From positions 1 through 44,349 of the forward strand of contig PXCF01000038.1 of assembly GCA_003566715.1 (NCBI GenBank): a stretch of DNA of 44,349 nt. The letters are read 5' to 3'. The notes under the pieces were generated by a model. The model did not search any database and was not told the DNA's origin. It saw only the letters and a program-made list of their open reading frames with translations. Shown in pieces: positions 1 to 7,656 of the stretch. The stretch is from Cryomorphaceae bacterium. Its GTDB lineage: Bacteria; Bacteroidota; Bacteroidia; Flavobacteriales; Schleiferiaceae. The translations under genes were made by a program, and so were the position numbers. Every line of letters begins with the position of its first letter. The stretch's first letter is position 1.

Positions 1-1060
1 CGGTGATGCCCATACCGCCAAGCATTTGACGTGCCTCGCGGGCTATGTTCAAGGCCATGTCGACGTTGTTGCGCTTGGCCATTGAGATTTGTGCCGAGGT
101 GGCGCGACCTTCGTTTTTCAACACACCCAATCGCCAGGTTAACATTTGTTCCTTGGTAATTTCGGTGATCATCTCGGCGAGTTTCTTTTGTTGCAACTGG
201 AATCCACCGATTGGTTTTCCAAATTGAACGCGCTCTTTAGAATAGCGTAATGCCGTGTCGTAGCAGTCCATCGCTACACCAATCACGCCCCAAGCAATGC
301 CGTAACGCGCAGAATCTAAGCACGACAAGGGCGCGCCCAAACCGCTTTTTCCGGGGAGAAGATTTTCTTTGGGTACTTTTACGTTGTCGAAGACCAACTC
401 GCCGGTGGCGCTGGCGCGCAGACTCCACTTGTTGTGGGTTTCCGGCGTACTGAATCCTTCCATACCGCGCTCTACCAAGATACCGTGAATGCGACCTTCT
501 TCGTTTTTGGCCCAAACCACCGCAACGTCACAGAAAGGTGCGTTGGAAATCCACATTTTGGCACCGTTGAGCAGGTAGTGATCGCCTTTGTCGACGAAAT
601 TGGTGACCATGCCTCCGGGATTGCTGCCAAAGTCGGGCTCGGTCAAACCAAAAGCACCAATCATTTCTCCGCTGGCCAACTTAGGTAAAAACTTGCGTTT
701 TTGCTCCTCACTGCCATACGCGTATATCGGGAACATAACCAAAGACGATTGTACGGAGCAAGTAGAACGAATGCCGCTGTCGCCGCGCTCAATCTCTTGC
801 ATCATCAATCCGTAAGACATTTGATCCAAACCGGCACCGCCATATTCTTCAGGGATGTAAGGCCCAAATGCGACGATTTCGGCAAGCTTGGGAACCAAAT
901 CTTTAGGGAATGCTGCGCGCTGCGCGAAGTCTTCAATGATGGGGCTTACTTCCTTTTTGACAAATGAACGGGTCGCATCGCGCACCATTTTGTGCTCATC
1001 GCTGAGCAATTCGTCCAACTGATAGTAATCCGGTGCTTGAAAGAGATCGTCTTTAGCCAT
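1..1060 (-). CDS. Acyl-CoA dehydrogenase, glutaryl-CoA dehydrogenase type (3' end outside window)
   Basis: The frame reads 353 codons leftward from the ATG at 1058-1060 and runs off the window, so the C-terminus is missing. Visible landmarks are EEYGGAG (about residues 71-77), ERGDSGIRS (91-99), QSSLVMFPIYAYGSEEQ (about 104-120), the FAD-contacting FGLTEPDFGSNP (137-148) and a final ARQMLGGMGI. This order matches the glutaryl-CoA dehydrogenase branch, which oxidatively decarboxylates glutaryl-CoA in lysine and tryptophan breakdown using FAD. The Glu91/Arg98 pair has the same spacing as the Glu/Arg pair that holds the distal carboxylate in that enzyme. The catalytic glutamate lies beyond the window edge and cannot be checked. 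A TACTTTTG box 30 nt upstream supports the start. A related acyl-CoA dehydrogenase with another substrate is possible. Confidence 0.88.
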   Translation of the reverse strand, partial: MAKDDLFQAPDYYQLDELLSDEHKMVRDATRSFVKKEVSPIIEDFAQRAAFPKDLVPKLAEIVAFGPYIPEEYGGAGLDQMSYGLMMQEIERGDSGIRSTCSVQSSLVMFPIYAYGSEEQKRKFLPKLASGEMIGAFGLTEPDFGSNPGGMVTNFVDKGDHYLLNGAKMWISNAPFCDVAVVWAKNEEGRIHGILVERGMEGFSTPETHNKWSLRASATGELVFDNVKVPKENLLPGKSGLGAPLSCLDSARYGIAWGVIGVAMDCYDTALRYSKERVQFGKPIGGFQLQQKKLAEMITEITKEQMLTWRLGVLKNEGRATSAQISMAKRNNVDMALNIAREARQMLGGMGIT

Positions 1061-1089
1061 AGTAAATTGTATAAGTACTTAATTGTCTG

Positions 1090-1097
1090 CAAAAGTA
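1090..1097 (-). promoter_or_regulatory. Bacteroidota -7 box (TACTTTTG) for the acyl-CoA dehydrogenase
   Basis: On the minus strand this reads TACTTTTG, an exact match to the TAnnTTTG consensus. It would start transcription about 23 nt before the ATG at 1060. No convincing -33 TTTG is seen at the usual distance. Confidence 0.45.
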
Positions 1098-1132
1098 AAC
1101 GCCGCAGCGCACACGATGGTTTTGCAAACGTA

Positions 1133-1167
1133 AAAAAATAAAAAACCCGCACATTTTCATGAACGGG
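1133..1167 (-). terminator. Intrinsic terminator after tRNA-Cys
   Basis: Immediately downstream of the tRNA on the minus strand, CCCG and CGGG pair with an inner CAT/ATG around a GAAA loop. A run of U interrupted by one A follows. It would end the tRNA transcript before the acyl-CoA dehydrogenase promoter. Confidence 0.7.
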
Positions 1168-1169
1168 CT

Positions 1170-1243
1170 TGGAGGTTCCGAGCGGATTCGAACCGCTGTA
1201 GATGGTTTTGCAGACCACTGCCTAGCCACTCGGCCACGGAACC
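1170..1243 (-). tRNA. tRNA-Cys (anticodon GCA)
   Basis: The minus strand folds as a full cloverleaf. The acceptor stem is GGTTCCG/CGGAACC. The D arm is GCCGAGTGGCTAGGC. The anticodon loop is CTGCAAA with anticodon GCA, closed by a stem with one G-U pair. The T arm is GCGGTTCGAATCCGC. The discriminator base is U, as expected for cysteine tRNA, and it is followed directly by a CCA that appears to be encoded. A well-spaced promoter lies upstream and an intrinsic terminator downstream, so this looks like a single-gene transcription unit. Confidence 0.95.
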
Positions 1244-1259
1244 TTGATTTTAAGAATGG

Positions 1260-1290
1260 CAAAACTACGAAGGATTTCGTTCTATCCAAA
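1260..1290 (-). promoter_or_regulatory. Promoter of tRNA-Cys (TTTG-N19-TAGTTTTG)
   Basis: On the minus strand a TTTG (1287-1290) is followed after exactly 19 nt by TAGTTTTG (1260-1267). This is the arrangement described for the Bacteroidota primary sigma factor (TTTG near -33, TAnnTTTG near -7). Transcription would start about a dozen nucleotides before the mature 5' end at 1243. It is the cleanest promoter in the window. Confidence 0.72.
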
Positions 1291-1342
1291 TATTAATTTA
1301 GGCTTGTTTGCGAAATCTGATAGATTTTATCTGTAAATTCTC

Positions 1343-1464
1343 GTGGCTAGGCTAGAAAGTTTGAGAGCAAGGCTTACGAAATCTGAAAAAGCGCAGCTTA
1401 CACGACGTAAATGAGCATTTTTCAGATGAGCATAACGAAGCTATCGGACTTTATAGACAGCCAC
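1343..1464. repeat. Dispersed structured repeat, copy 1
   Basis: This 122-bp element is two nested inverted repeats. The outer arms begin GTGGCT...CTAGAAAGT and end ACTTTATAGAC AGCCAC. The inner arms ATCTGAAAAA/TTTTTCAGAT enclose a TTAC-ACGAC-GTAA tip. Copies 2 and 3 in the same orientation are at 3388-3507 and 15745-15862. The element starts one base after the folB stop codon as read on the minus strand. Confidence 0.85.
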
Positions 1465-1465
1465 T

Positions 1466-1822
1466 CTATCTTGTGGTTTTCCACGTTACCGACACATCCT
1501 CTACATCCGCCTCTATAGGCGGACAAAGCTTCGCCACCCGCACCTTCGCCTCTTTCACCAAGCCGTGCTCGGCCATGATGCGCTCGCAAATGCGCCTGGC
1601 TACGTGCTCCAGTAGGGCAGAGCGCGTTTGCATCTCCTCCTTAACAATGCGCGTTAACGATACATAATCCACCGTATCTTCCAACTGATCGCTGTATGAA
1701 GAGGCGGTTAAATCGGCACTTACTTCCACGTCACAGCGGTATTCGCTGCCTATGCGCGCTTCCTCGGGCAAACAACCGTGATAGGCGTAAAGGCGTATGT
1801 TATTGACGACAATTTGTTGCAT
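1466..1822 (-). CDS. folB: Dihydroneopterin aldolase
   Basis: This 118-residue cytoplasmic enzyme cleaves 7,8-dihydroneopterin to 6-hydroxymethyl-7,8-dihydropterin and glycolaldehyde in folate synthesis. The family pattern is clear. Residues 10-22 (RLYAYHGCLPEEA) carry the active-site glutamate region. LLEHVARRI (70-78) carries the conserved glutamate. AKLCPPIEADVEDVSV (97-112) carries the catalytic lysine, probably Lys98. Length is normal for the family. It lies two bases downstream of gltX on the same strand, so the two are almost certainly cotranscribed. The TAG stop at 1466-1468 abuts structured repeat copy 1, which may serve as the 3' end of the transcript. Confidence 0.95.
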   Translation of the reverse strand: MQQIVVNNIRLYAYHGCLPEEARIGSEYRCDVEVSADLTASSYSDQLEDTVDYVSLTRIVKEEMQTRSALLEHVARRICERIMAEHGLVKEAKVRVAKLCPPIEADVEDVSVTWKTTR

Positions 1823-1824
1823 CC

Positions 1825-3342
1825 TTACAAGGGGAATTTTTCTTGAAAACGATGAATGCGCGCAACGGTTTCCTCGGCGCCAATGACAAACATGATGTCG
1901 GGCAATGAAGGGCCAGCCATGCTACCGGTGAGTGCCAATCGCAGACCGGGACCAATTTTTCCAAATCCAATACCGCGCGCCTCGATGAATGCTTTGAGCA
2001 CATGGTCAAAGTCGTCGGCGTTTTCGGGCGACTGACTTTCCAGTTCTTGAGCAAATGCGGCCAATACCTCGCCGGCATCGCCTTTGTAGCGCTTTTGGAC
2101 ACTCTTTTCGTCAAATTCTTCGGGTGCACGTAGGATGTCTAAGGCATCGCGGTGCATATCGTTTACAAATACCGCGCGTTCTTTGAGCAGGGGTATCAAG
2201 TGGATCAATTTATCTTGACCCAACGATATGTTCTCGCCTTCCAAAGACGTGGCAAGTGAGGTGGCCAAACTTGCATTGTCTTGCATGCGCAGGTACTGCT
2301 GGTTAAACCACTTCGTCTTTTCAAAGTCAAAACGCGCCCCGGCTTTGTTGACTTTCTTCAGGTCAAAGGCGTCCACCAATGCACGCATGGAGAAAATCTC
2401 CTGCTCGGTGCCGGGGTTCCAGCCCAAAAAGGCGAGCATGTTGACAAATGCCTCGGGGAAATAGCCGTTTTCTTTGTAACCTGAGTAAACGTCTCCTTCG
2501 GCGGTGGTCCACTGAAGTGGAAATACCGGAAAGCCGAGACGATCGCCATCGCGCTTGCTGAGCTTGCCGTTGCCGTCGGGTTTCAATAGTAAAGGCAGGT
2601 GGGCAAATTGGGGCATCGTGTCTTCCCAGCCTAAGTAGCGGTACAACAAAACGTGCAGTGGCGCCGAGGGCAACCACTCTTCACCGCGAATGACGTGGGT
2701 GATTTTCATCGTGTGGTCGTCCACAATATTCGCCAGGTGATAGGTGGGCATCCCGTCGGATTTAAACAACACCTTGTCGTCCATGTTGCGGGTGTTGACC
2801 GATACCCAGCCGCGTACGATGTCTTCAAACTTCACCTCTTCTTCGCGGGGTAATTTGATGCGAATCACGTACGGATCACCGGCCTCCAAGCGCTTGCTGA
2901 CCTCGGCAGAAGGGAGGGTCAGCGAGTTCTTCATGCGGTCGCGGGTGATGCTGTTGTATTGCCAGTTGGGAAATCCGGATTTTTTGGCGCGTTCACGCAT
3001 GTCTTCCAGCTCCTCAGAGGTGTCGAAAGCGTAGTACGCGTGACCGGATTCTATCAGTTTGTCGGCATATTGACGGTACATGGCCTTGCGTTCGCTCTGG
3101 CGGTAGGGGCCGTATTCGCCACCCGCTACCGGACCTTCGTCGGGCGTAATGCCACACCATTCCATGGATTTTTGAATGTAATCTTCCGCGCCCGGTACAT
3201 ACCGCGTTTGGTCGGTGTCTTCAATGCGCAATATGAATTGTCCGCCGTGTTTTTTGGCGAATAAATAATTGTAAAGCGCTGTACGTACGCCTCCCATATG
3301 GAGGGGGCCGGTTGGCGATGGTGCAAATCTTACGCGTACCAT
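1825..3342 (-). CDS. gltX: Glutamyl-tRNA synthetase
   Basis: This 505-residue class I aminoacyl-tRNA synthetase charges tRNA-Glu, using ATP to activate glutamate. The HIGH-type signature is FAPSPTGPLHMGG at residues 6-18. The glutamate-pocket and GEEW segments follow (GEEWLPSAP about 220-228). The KMSKS-type loop is KLSKR at 260-264. A helical anticodon-binding C-terminal half follows. Length and domain order are typical of bacterial GltX. The ATG at 3340-3342 begins directly before the conserved VRVRFAPSP, so the start is secure. folB follows after 2 bp. The upstream leader appears to contain structured repeat copy 2, which is unusual for a housekeeping gene. Confidence 0.97.
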   Translation of the reverse strand: MVRVRFAPSPTGPLHMGGVRTALYNYLFAKKHGGQFILRIEDTDQTRYVPGAEDYIQKSMEWCGITPDEGPVAGGEYGPYRQSERKAMYRQYADKLIESGHAYYAFDTSEELEDMRERAKKSGFPNWQYNSITRDRMKNSLTLPSAEVSKRLEAGDPYVIRIKLPREEEVKFEDIVRGWVSVNTRNMDDKVLFKSDGMPTYHLANIVDDHTMKITHVIRGEEWLPSAPLHVLLYRYLGWEDTMPQFAHLPLLLKPDGNGKLSKRDGDRLGFPVFPLQWTTAEGDVYSGYKENGYFPEAFVNMLAFLGWNPGTEQEIFSMRALVDAFDLKKVNKAGARFDFEKTKWFNQQYLRMQDNASLATSLATSLEGENISLGQDKLIHLIPLLKERAVFVNDMHRDALDILRAPEEFDEKSVQKRYKGDAGEVLAAFAQELESQSPENADDFDHVLKAFIEARGIGFGKIGPGLRLALTGSMAGPSLPDIMFVIGAEETVARIHRFQEKFPL

Positions 3343-3387
3343 GTAAATTTTTTATATAAGGTTACAGTCTATGCTTTGTTTTACTAA

Positions 3388-3507
3388 TGACTGATCTAGA
3401 ATGTTCGAGAGCAAGGCTTGCGAAATTTGAAAAAGCGCAGTTTACACGAAGTAAATGAGCATTTTTCAAATGAGCATAACGCAACTATCGGACATTACAG
3501 GCAGTCA
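3388..3507. repeat. Dispersed structured repeat, copy 2
   Basis: This is the second member of the family, in the same orientation as copy 1. Outer arms start TGACTG...AGAATGT and end ACATTACAGGCAGTCA. Inner arms are ATTTGAAAAA/TTTTTCAAAT around TTTAC-ACGAA-GTAAA. Compared with copy 1, changes in one arm are matched in the other: ATCTG/CAGAT becomes ATTTG/CAAAT, and AAAGT/ACTTT becomes AATGT/ACATT. It occupies most of the gap between gltX and the divergent plus-strand gene at 3653. Confidence 0.85.
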
Positions 3508-3545
3508 CCGCATAGAAAATGTTATAATTCTTGAAAAATTGGTGG

Positions 3546-3553
3546 CAAAGATA
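3546..3553 (-). promoter_or_regulatory. Possible -7 box (TATCTTTG) for gltX
   Basis: On the minus strand this reads TATCTTTG followed by CC, a common Bacteroidota start-site context. If used, gltX-folB mRNA has a leader of about 195 nt that includes structured repeat copy 2. No -33 TTTG is seen at the standard distance, so this is tentative. Confidence 0.4.
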
Positions 3554-3652
3554 CAAGTTCTTGAATAGTATTACCGTTTTCAAACAAAAAATCCCCATCT
3601 TTGTCAATTGGTTGCGGACATTTTTAAATTCGTCCGTCCAAGACATCCGAAT

Positions 3653-6600
3653 ATGACCGAAGCGCTGTTACAAATACATCGACGAATAGACGACTTCATC
3701 GCCCGTTTTTACAAACGAAAAGCGATGGAGGGCTTGGTGCTTTCGGTGATTTCTGCACTCGCGGGATTTCTCATCATGGGGGTCATCGAATACCTCACGT
3801 GGAGTTCTTCCTCGGTGCGTTTTTGGCTTTGGATATCCTATTTATTGGTGGTGCTGGGTATATTCGCTTGGCGCGTCGTCATGCCTTTCATGCAGTCGAT
3901 GGGATGGGTTACACGCATGGACAGGCGCACAGCCGCAATGTTGCTCACCGCCGAATTACCGGAAATGCGCGACCAGTTGATCAATGTGCTGGACTTGGGA
4001 AATGTCAAGGGCGGTGAATTGCTGATCGCAGCGATTGAGCAAAAGTCGGAGAAACTGGCCACTCTGTCTTTCGTTAAGGCCGTGCGCAAGGAACAACTCA
4101 TGCGCTTCTTAAAAATCAACGCCGCGGTGATTGCCGTGTGGGCGCTGTTGCTCTTGTTTGATTTCGGACAGGCCCTATTGCAATCGGGAACGCGTGTGGT
4201 CAATTACAGTACCCAGTATGAGCGTCCGGCGCCTTTTCAGTGGATTTGGGAAAACAGCGACGTGCAGGTCAAGCACAACGATGCCGTGGAACTCATTTTT
4301 GACACCGAGGGTGACGTAGCGCCGGAAAGTGGTCACATCACCATGAATGGACAGCGCTTTCCTCTACAGCGCAGTCAGGGGCGCTTTGTGTTTGAATTGC
4401 CGCGGGTTAAAGACGCGATTCATTTCAGTGTCCATGCGGCCGGTGTGTCTTCGAAGAATTTCACCTTAACACCCTTGTATTATCCGAGCATCGTCGATAT
4501 CGAGGTGGAGATTGTGCCGCCTAGCTATACCGGCTTGTCGGCCTCTGTGTTTCGCAGCGGAAATGTCACCGTGCCCAAGGGCAGTGTGGTAAAGTGGAAC
4601 GTGCAAACCCGACATACCGATCATGTTTTGATGGAAGCCGATGAACAGCGTGATTCGCTGCATCGCGACGGCAATCGTTTTGTATTTAAAAGACAGGTGC
4701 AGGACGCTATGGACTACACCTTGTTTTTACAAAATCCCGACCAAGACATCGAAGTGAATCAGCCCTATGCCATCAACGTTATCGCCGATAGAATGCCGGA
4801 GTTGGATTTGGAGTGGCTGACCGACGAAGGCGATTTGGACTTTGTGTCAGCATACGGCAGCGCTTCCGACGACTACGGTATCCGCGTGGTAAAGCTCGAG
4901 TACAACGTTGGTGATGGCTTTAAGACCTTAGAGCAAGTAGCAGGAAACGCCCGCCGTCAGGTGCCCCTGCGTTTTACCATTAACCTCAAGGACGACGCCT
5001 TTCCCGAAGGCAAAGAAATTGTGCTGCGTGTGGCCGCTACCGACAACGACGCTTCGGGGGCAAAAACCACCTACAGTTCGACCTATACCACCAGAAAATT
5101 ATCCCGACAAGAACGGGAGGAAAAGCGCAAAGAAACCATTTCACAAAGTGGTGCGGCCGTGGAGAAATTTAACGAAGAACGCCGTCGCCAAAGAGAGGAG
5201 AGTCAGGCCATCATCGACAAGCGCAAGTCGGGCGACCCCATGCAGTTTAAAGACGAAGAGCAATTGAAAGACCTGATGAAGGAGCAAGCAAAGAGCTTGG
5301 ACGAAACCATCGAGGCGCTGGAAGAGTTGCAGCGCGAGTTGGAGCAGTCGGACGACCCGCAAGACCAAGAGATGGCCGAGCGTGTGGAGGAGCAGAAGAG
5401 CGAACTGGAAAAACTGAGAGACGAAATCCGAGATTTGCTCGAAAAAAACAAACCGGAGGAGTTGCTGAAAAAAGCCGAAGAGATTCAGCAAAAAATGGAT
5501 GAGCGTCAGCGCGAGCTAAAGACCGAGCAATTGCAAATGGAGCAGATGAACAACACCCGTGACATGCTTCAAAGCATTGATGAGTTGCGACAAATGGCCG
5601 AAGAGCTTGGCGAGATGGATATGGACGACACGGAATCGGTTGAAAAATTGGAAGAAAAATTTGAGGAATGGGAGAAAATGGCCGACGATGCCATGGAGAA
5701 GTTTCCCGAGATGAAAGACAAGCTCAAAGAGGAGGGGTTTGAAGAAAAGAAGAAGGAGATTAAGGACAAGATTAAGGAGGGTAAAGACGGCGATGATTCG
5801 AAGAAAAAAGACGACGCCCGTGACGACGCCAAGAAGAAAATGGATAAGATGCAGAGCGAGATGATGGACGCGTTTATGGAAACACAGCAGTCGGCCGCCA
5901 AGGAAAACATGGAGCACTTGCGTCAGTTGCTGAAAAATCTCTTGGTGTTGTCTTTTGAGCAAGAAGGTATTTCTGAGGATGCCTCTGGTTTGCGTGCCGA
6001 AGCATCCTTGCTCAAAGGCATTGTGGAACGCCAGCAGAAAATGCAATTGGCCAGCGAGCACGTGATTGACAGCTTGTACGCATTGGCCGAGCGCGTACCG
6101 GAAATCGACGCCAAGGTGCGCAACGAAGCCCGTGAAATGATCAACAACATGGAGCGCGGTAAGTCGGAATTACAAAACGATAAGTTGGGTAAGTTTGGCG
6201 GCCACATCAAAGGCGCCATGAAGTCGTCTAATGAGCTGGCGTTGTTGCTGGACGCCATTTTGCAGCAAATGATGCAGGACATGAGCAACGACATGCCCGG
6301 ACAGCAAAACTGCCAAAAACCGGGAGATGGTCAGCCCGACATCAGTGAACTGCTCGACGAGCAAAAGGGCATGGGCGAGGAAATGGGGCAAGATGAAGAA
6401 GGTTCACAAGACGGCGATGGTGCAGAAAAAGGACAAGATCAACAAAGTGGTGAATCGGGAGAAAGTGGCGATGACGCCAAAGAGCAAGCCGAAGCTGCTC
6501 GCCGATTGCAAATGATGCAGCGACAAGAACAAATCCGGCGCAACCTTTCGCGCATCATGGAAGAAAAAGGCAAGGGCGATCAAGGCAAAGAGTTGGAAGA

Positions 6601-6889
6601 ACTGATGGAAGAGCAGGAGCGTGACATCATTTTGGGTAAATCGCGTAGGGAGTTGCTCGAACGCCAGCGCGAAATAGAAATACGCTTACTCGAACTGGAA
6701 AGCGCCATGCGCAAGCAAGATGAAGACGATCAGCGCGAAGCGGAAACCGCCGAAGAAGAACGCATCATGCCGCGCAATCCCCATGAGGAATACCTGCGCA
6801 AGAAAATGGAAGAAATCGAACGCATTCAACGATCGCCGTTTCGTTTTACGCCTTATTATGAGGAAAAGAGAAGGCGGTTGGTACAGTGA
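3653..6889 (+). CDS. DUF4175-like membrane-anchored coiled-coil protein
   Basis: This 1078-residue protein resembles the large DUF4175 family found in Bacteroidota, whose function is not established. The N-terminus has two membrane spans (about residues 28-48 and 54-75) and a third near 150-170. A probable extracytoplasmic beta-rich region (about 190-480) follows. The last 600 residues are extremely rich in E, K, Q, D and M and should form long helical coiled coils, including runs such as DKIKEGKDGDDSKKKDD and an E/Q/G/D-rich acidic linker near 900-950. The open frame extends 15 codons further up to a TTG at 3608. The ATG at 3653 is preferred because homologue-like sequence begins just after it. 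No terminator is evident downstream. The gene stands alone on its strand. Confidence 0.75.
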   Translation: MTEALLQIHRRIDDFIARFYKRKAMEGLVLSVISALAGFLIMGVIEYLTWSSSSVRFWLWISYLLVVLGIFAWRVVMPFMQSMGWVTRMDRRTAAMLLTAELPEMRDQLINVLDLGNVKGGELLIAAIEQKSEKLATLSFVKAVRKEQLMRFLKINAAVIAVWALLLLFDFGQALLQSGTRVVNYSTQYERPAPFQWIWENSDVQVKHNDAVELIFDTEGDVAPESGHITMNGQRFPLQRSQGRFVFELPRVKDAIHFSVHAAGVSSKNFTLTPLYYPSIVDIEVEIVPPSYTGLSASVFRSGNVTVPKGSVVKWNVQTRHTDHVLMEADEQRDSLHRDGNRFVFKRQVQDAMDYTLFLQNPDQDIEVNQPYAINVIADRMPELDLEWLTDEGDLDFVSAYGSASDDYGIRVVKLEYNVGDGFKTLEQVAGNARRQVPLRFTINLKDDAFPEGKEIVLRVAATDNDASGAKTTYSSTYTTRKLSRQEREEKRKETISQSGAAVEKFNEERRRQREESQAIIDKRKSGDPMQFKDEEQLKDLMKEQAKSLDETIEALEELQRELEQSDDPQDQEMAERVEEQKSELEKLRDEIRDLLEKNKPEELLKKAEEIQQKMDERQRELKTEQLQMEQMNNTRDMLQSIDELRQMAEELGEMDMDDTESVEKLEEKFEEWEKMADDAMEKFPEMKDKLKEEGFEEKKKEIKDKIKEGKDGDDSKKKDDARDDAKKKMDKMQSEMMDAFMETQQSAAKENMEHLRQLLKNLLVLSFEQEGISEDASGLRAEASLLKGIVERQQKMQLASEHVIDSLYALAERVPEIDAKVRNEAREMINNMERGKSELQNDKLGKFGGHIKGAMKSSNELALLLDAILQQMMQDMSNDMPGQQNCQKPGDGQPDISELLDEQKGMGEEMGQDEEGSQDGDGAEKGQDQQSGESGESGDDAKEQAEAARRLQMMQRQEQIRRNLSRIMEEKGKGDQGKELEELMEEQERDIILGKSRRELLERQREIEIRLLELESAMRKQDEDDQREAETAEEERIMPRNPHEEYLRKKMEEIERIQRSPFRFTPYYEEKRRRLVQ

Positions 6890-7025
6890 GATAATTAATA
6901 ATTATTCACGAGGGGTTATAAAAAATCCGTCTTTTTATACATGGCCATTTTGTTGGTTATGAGTAATGAGTGATGAGTGGATGACGAATAGTTGTATAAG
7001 CCTTGTTGATTTATATACATGGCCA

Positions 7026-7199
7026 TTGTAGAGACGCACGGCCGTGCGTCTTTATTTCACCACATTTTTTCACCACATAGGCACATAGAATCACATAGAA
7101 TTGAGACGGAATGTTGCTACGTGTTAAAATAAGAACACATAGGTTAGTCGCCTTTGGCGACTGGGGAGCAGCCTACGTTATTTGATTTTGGGTTACGCA
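7026..7199. repeat. Long direct repeat, copy A
   Basis: This block matches 44185-44349 almost base for base in the same orientation. Only three differences are seen: one C-to-A change in the palindrome, one base in a T run, and an extra 10-bp CACATAGAAT unit here. It contains a perfect 20-bp palindrome (7032-7051, AGACGCACGG and its complement) and the hairpin AGTCGCC-TTT-GGCGACT (7146-7162). The palindrome type, GAGACGCACGGCCGTGCGTC, is of a kind I associate with dispersed repeats in Bacteroidota and cyanobacteria. Confidence 0.9.
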
Positions 7200-7207
7200 T
7201 CATTTTT

Positions 7208-7300
7208 AATCATCCACACCCTTACGGGGTTGGTATGCTGATGGAGCTTGCGCCATTGTGCAATAATCATCTACACCCTTACGGGGTTGGCTGCTATTGG
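7208..7300. repeat. Two tandem-like copies of an AATCATC-ACACCCTTACGGGGTTGG unit
   Basis: The unit at 7208-7243 is repeated at 7265-7300, 57 bp apart, with few changes. Each contains a small CCC-TTAC-GGG hairpin. This may be a REP-like unit that follows the longer repeat block. No associated transposase is present in the window. Confidence 0.7.
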
Positions 7301-7603
7301 GGATTATTGCTAAATGAACAGTCTATTGTCCGCTGTCTATCGTCTGGATAGACCTATCCCTATAAATAGTCTATCGTATTTATACATGAGTTTGCACGGT
7401 AAAAAACGAGTTGTGTCTGCAACTAAATTTCTCGCCCCCGACAACCGACAACCGACTTGCTGTCTTCCCAGCACCCGCGTACGTTCAGGTCATTTGTGCA
7501 ACCGAAGGCTATTTGCGCAGCCATCAGGCCGTCCCGTGCTCGTGTTGAGCATAAAATCAACTTATAATTCAAGTTGACAGGCCACATTTGCATAAAAAAC
7601 CCA

Positions 7604-7611
7604 TAGTTTTG
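7604..7611 (+). promoter_or_regulatory. -7 box (TAGTTTTG) for the CoA-transferase gene
   Basis: TAGTTTTG matches TAnnTTTG and lies 45 nt before the ATG at 7657. A TTTG at 7587-7590 is closer than usual for a -33 element. Confidence 0.42.
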
Positions 7612-7656
7612 CAATAATTTTCACATTCTACATTCTACATTTTACATTTTTGAATC

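Larger units (their letters stand above)
6890..7656. other. Gene-free repeat mosaic (767 bp)
   Basis: I see no credible gene here. The stretch is a patchwork of short repeats. It holds a GAGTAATGAGTGATGAGTG low-complexity patch near 6961, and ATACATGGCCATT occurs twice (6937-6949 and 7015-7027). A 174-bp block (7026-7199) recurs at the right end of the window. Two copies of a CACCCTTACGGGGTTGG unit follow, then runs resembling tandem CATTCTACATTCTACATTT at 7622-7652. The two small open frames here overlap these repeats and have no recognisable protein features. The promoter of the next gene lies at the right edge. Confidence 0.7.

Noticed and set aside
1343-1464. Integron attC site as an explanation of the structured repeat
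   Set aside because: The hairpin architecture is reminiscent, but the conserved RYYYAAC and GTTRRRY core boxes are not at the arm ends, and neighbouring genes are core genes in mixed orientations rather than cassettes.
5516-6061. 181-codon minus-strand ORF inside the DUF4175-like gene
   Set aside because: It is a shadow of the highly repetitive charged coding sequence. Its Leu/Phe/His-rich product is what the antisense of E/K/Q codons gives, and there is no promoter or recognisable motif.
7154-7577. Two small plus-strand ORFs (65 and 87 codons) in the repeat mosaic
   Set aside because: They are built from the repeat sequences themselves and the product is not protein-like. The first lies within the duplicated non-coding block and the CCCTTACGGGG units.
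7622-7652. Possible CRISPR-like or tandem array (CATTCTACATTCTACATTTTACAT)
   Set aside because: The units are about 9 bp, directly adjacent and without spacers. There are no cas genes.
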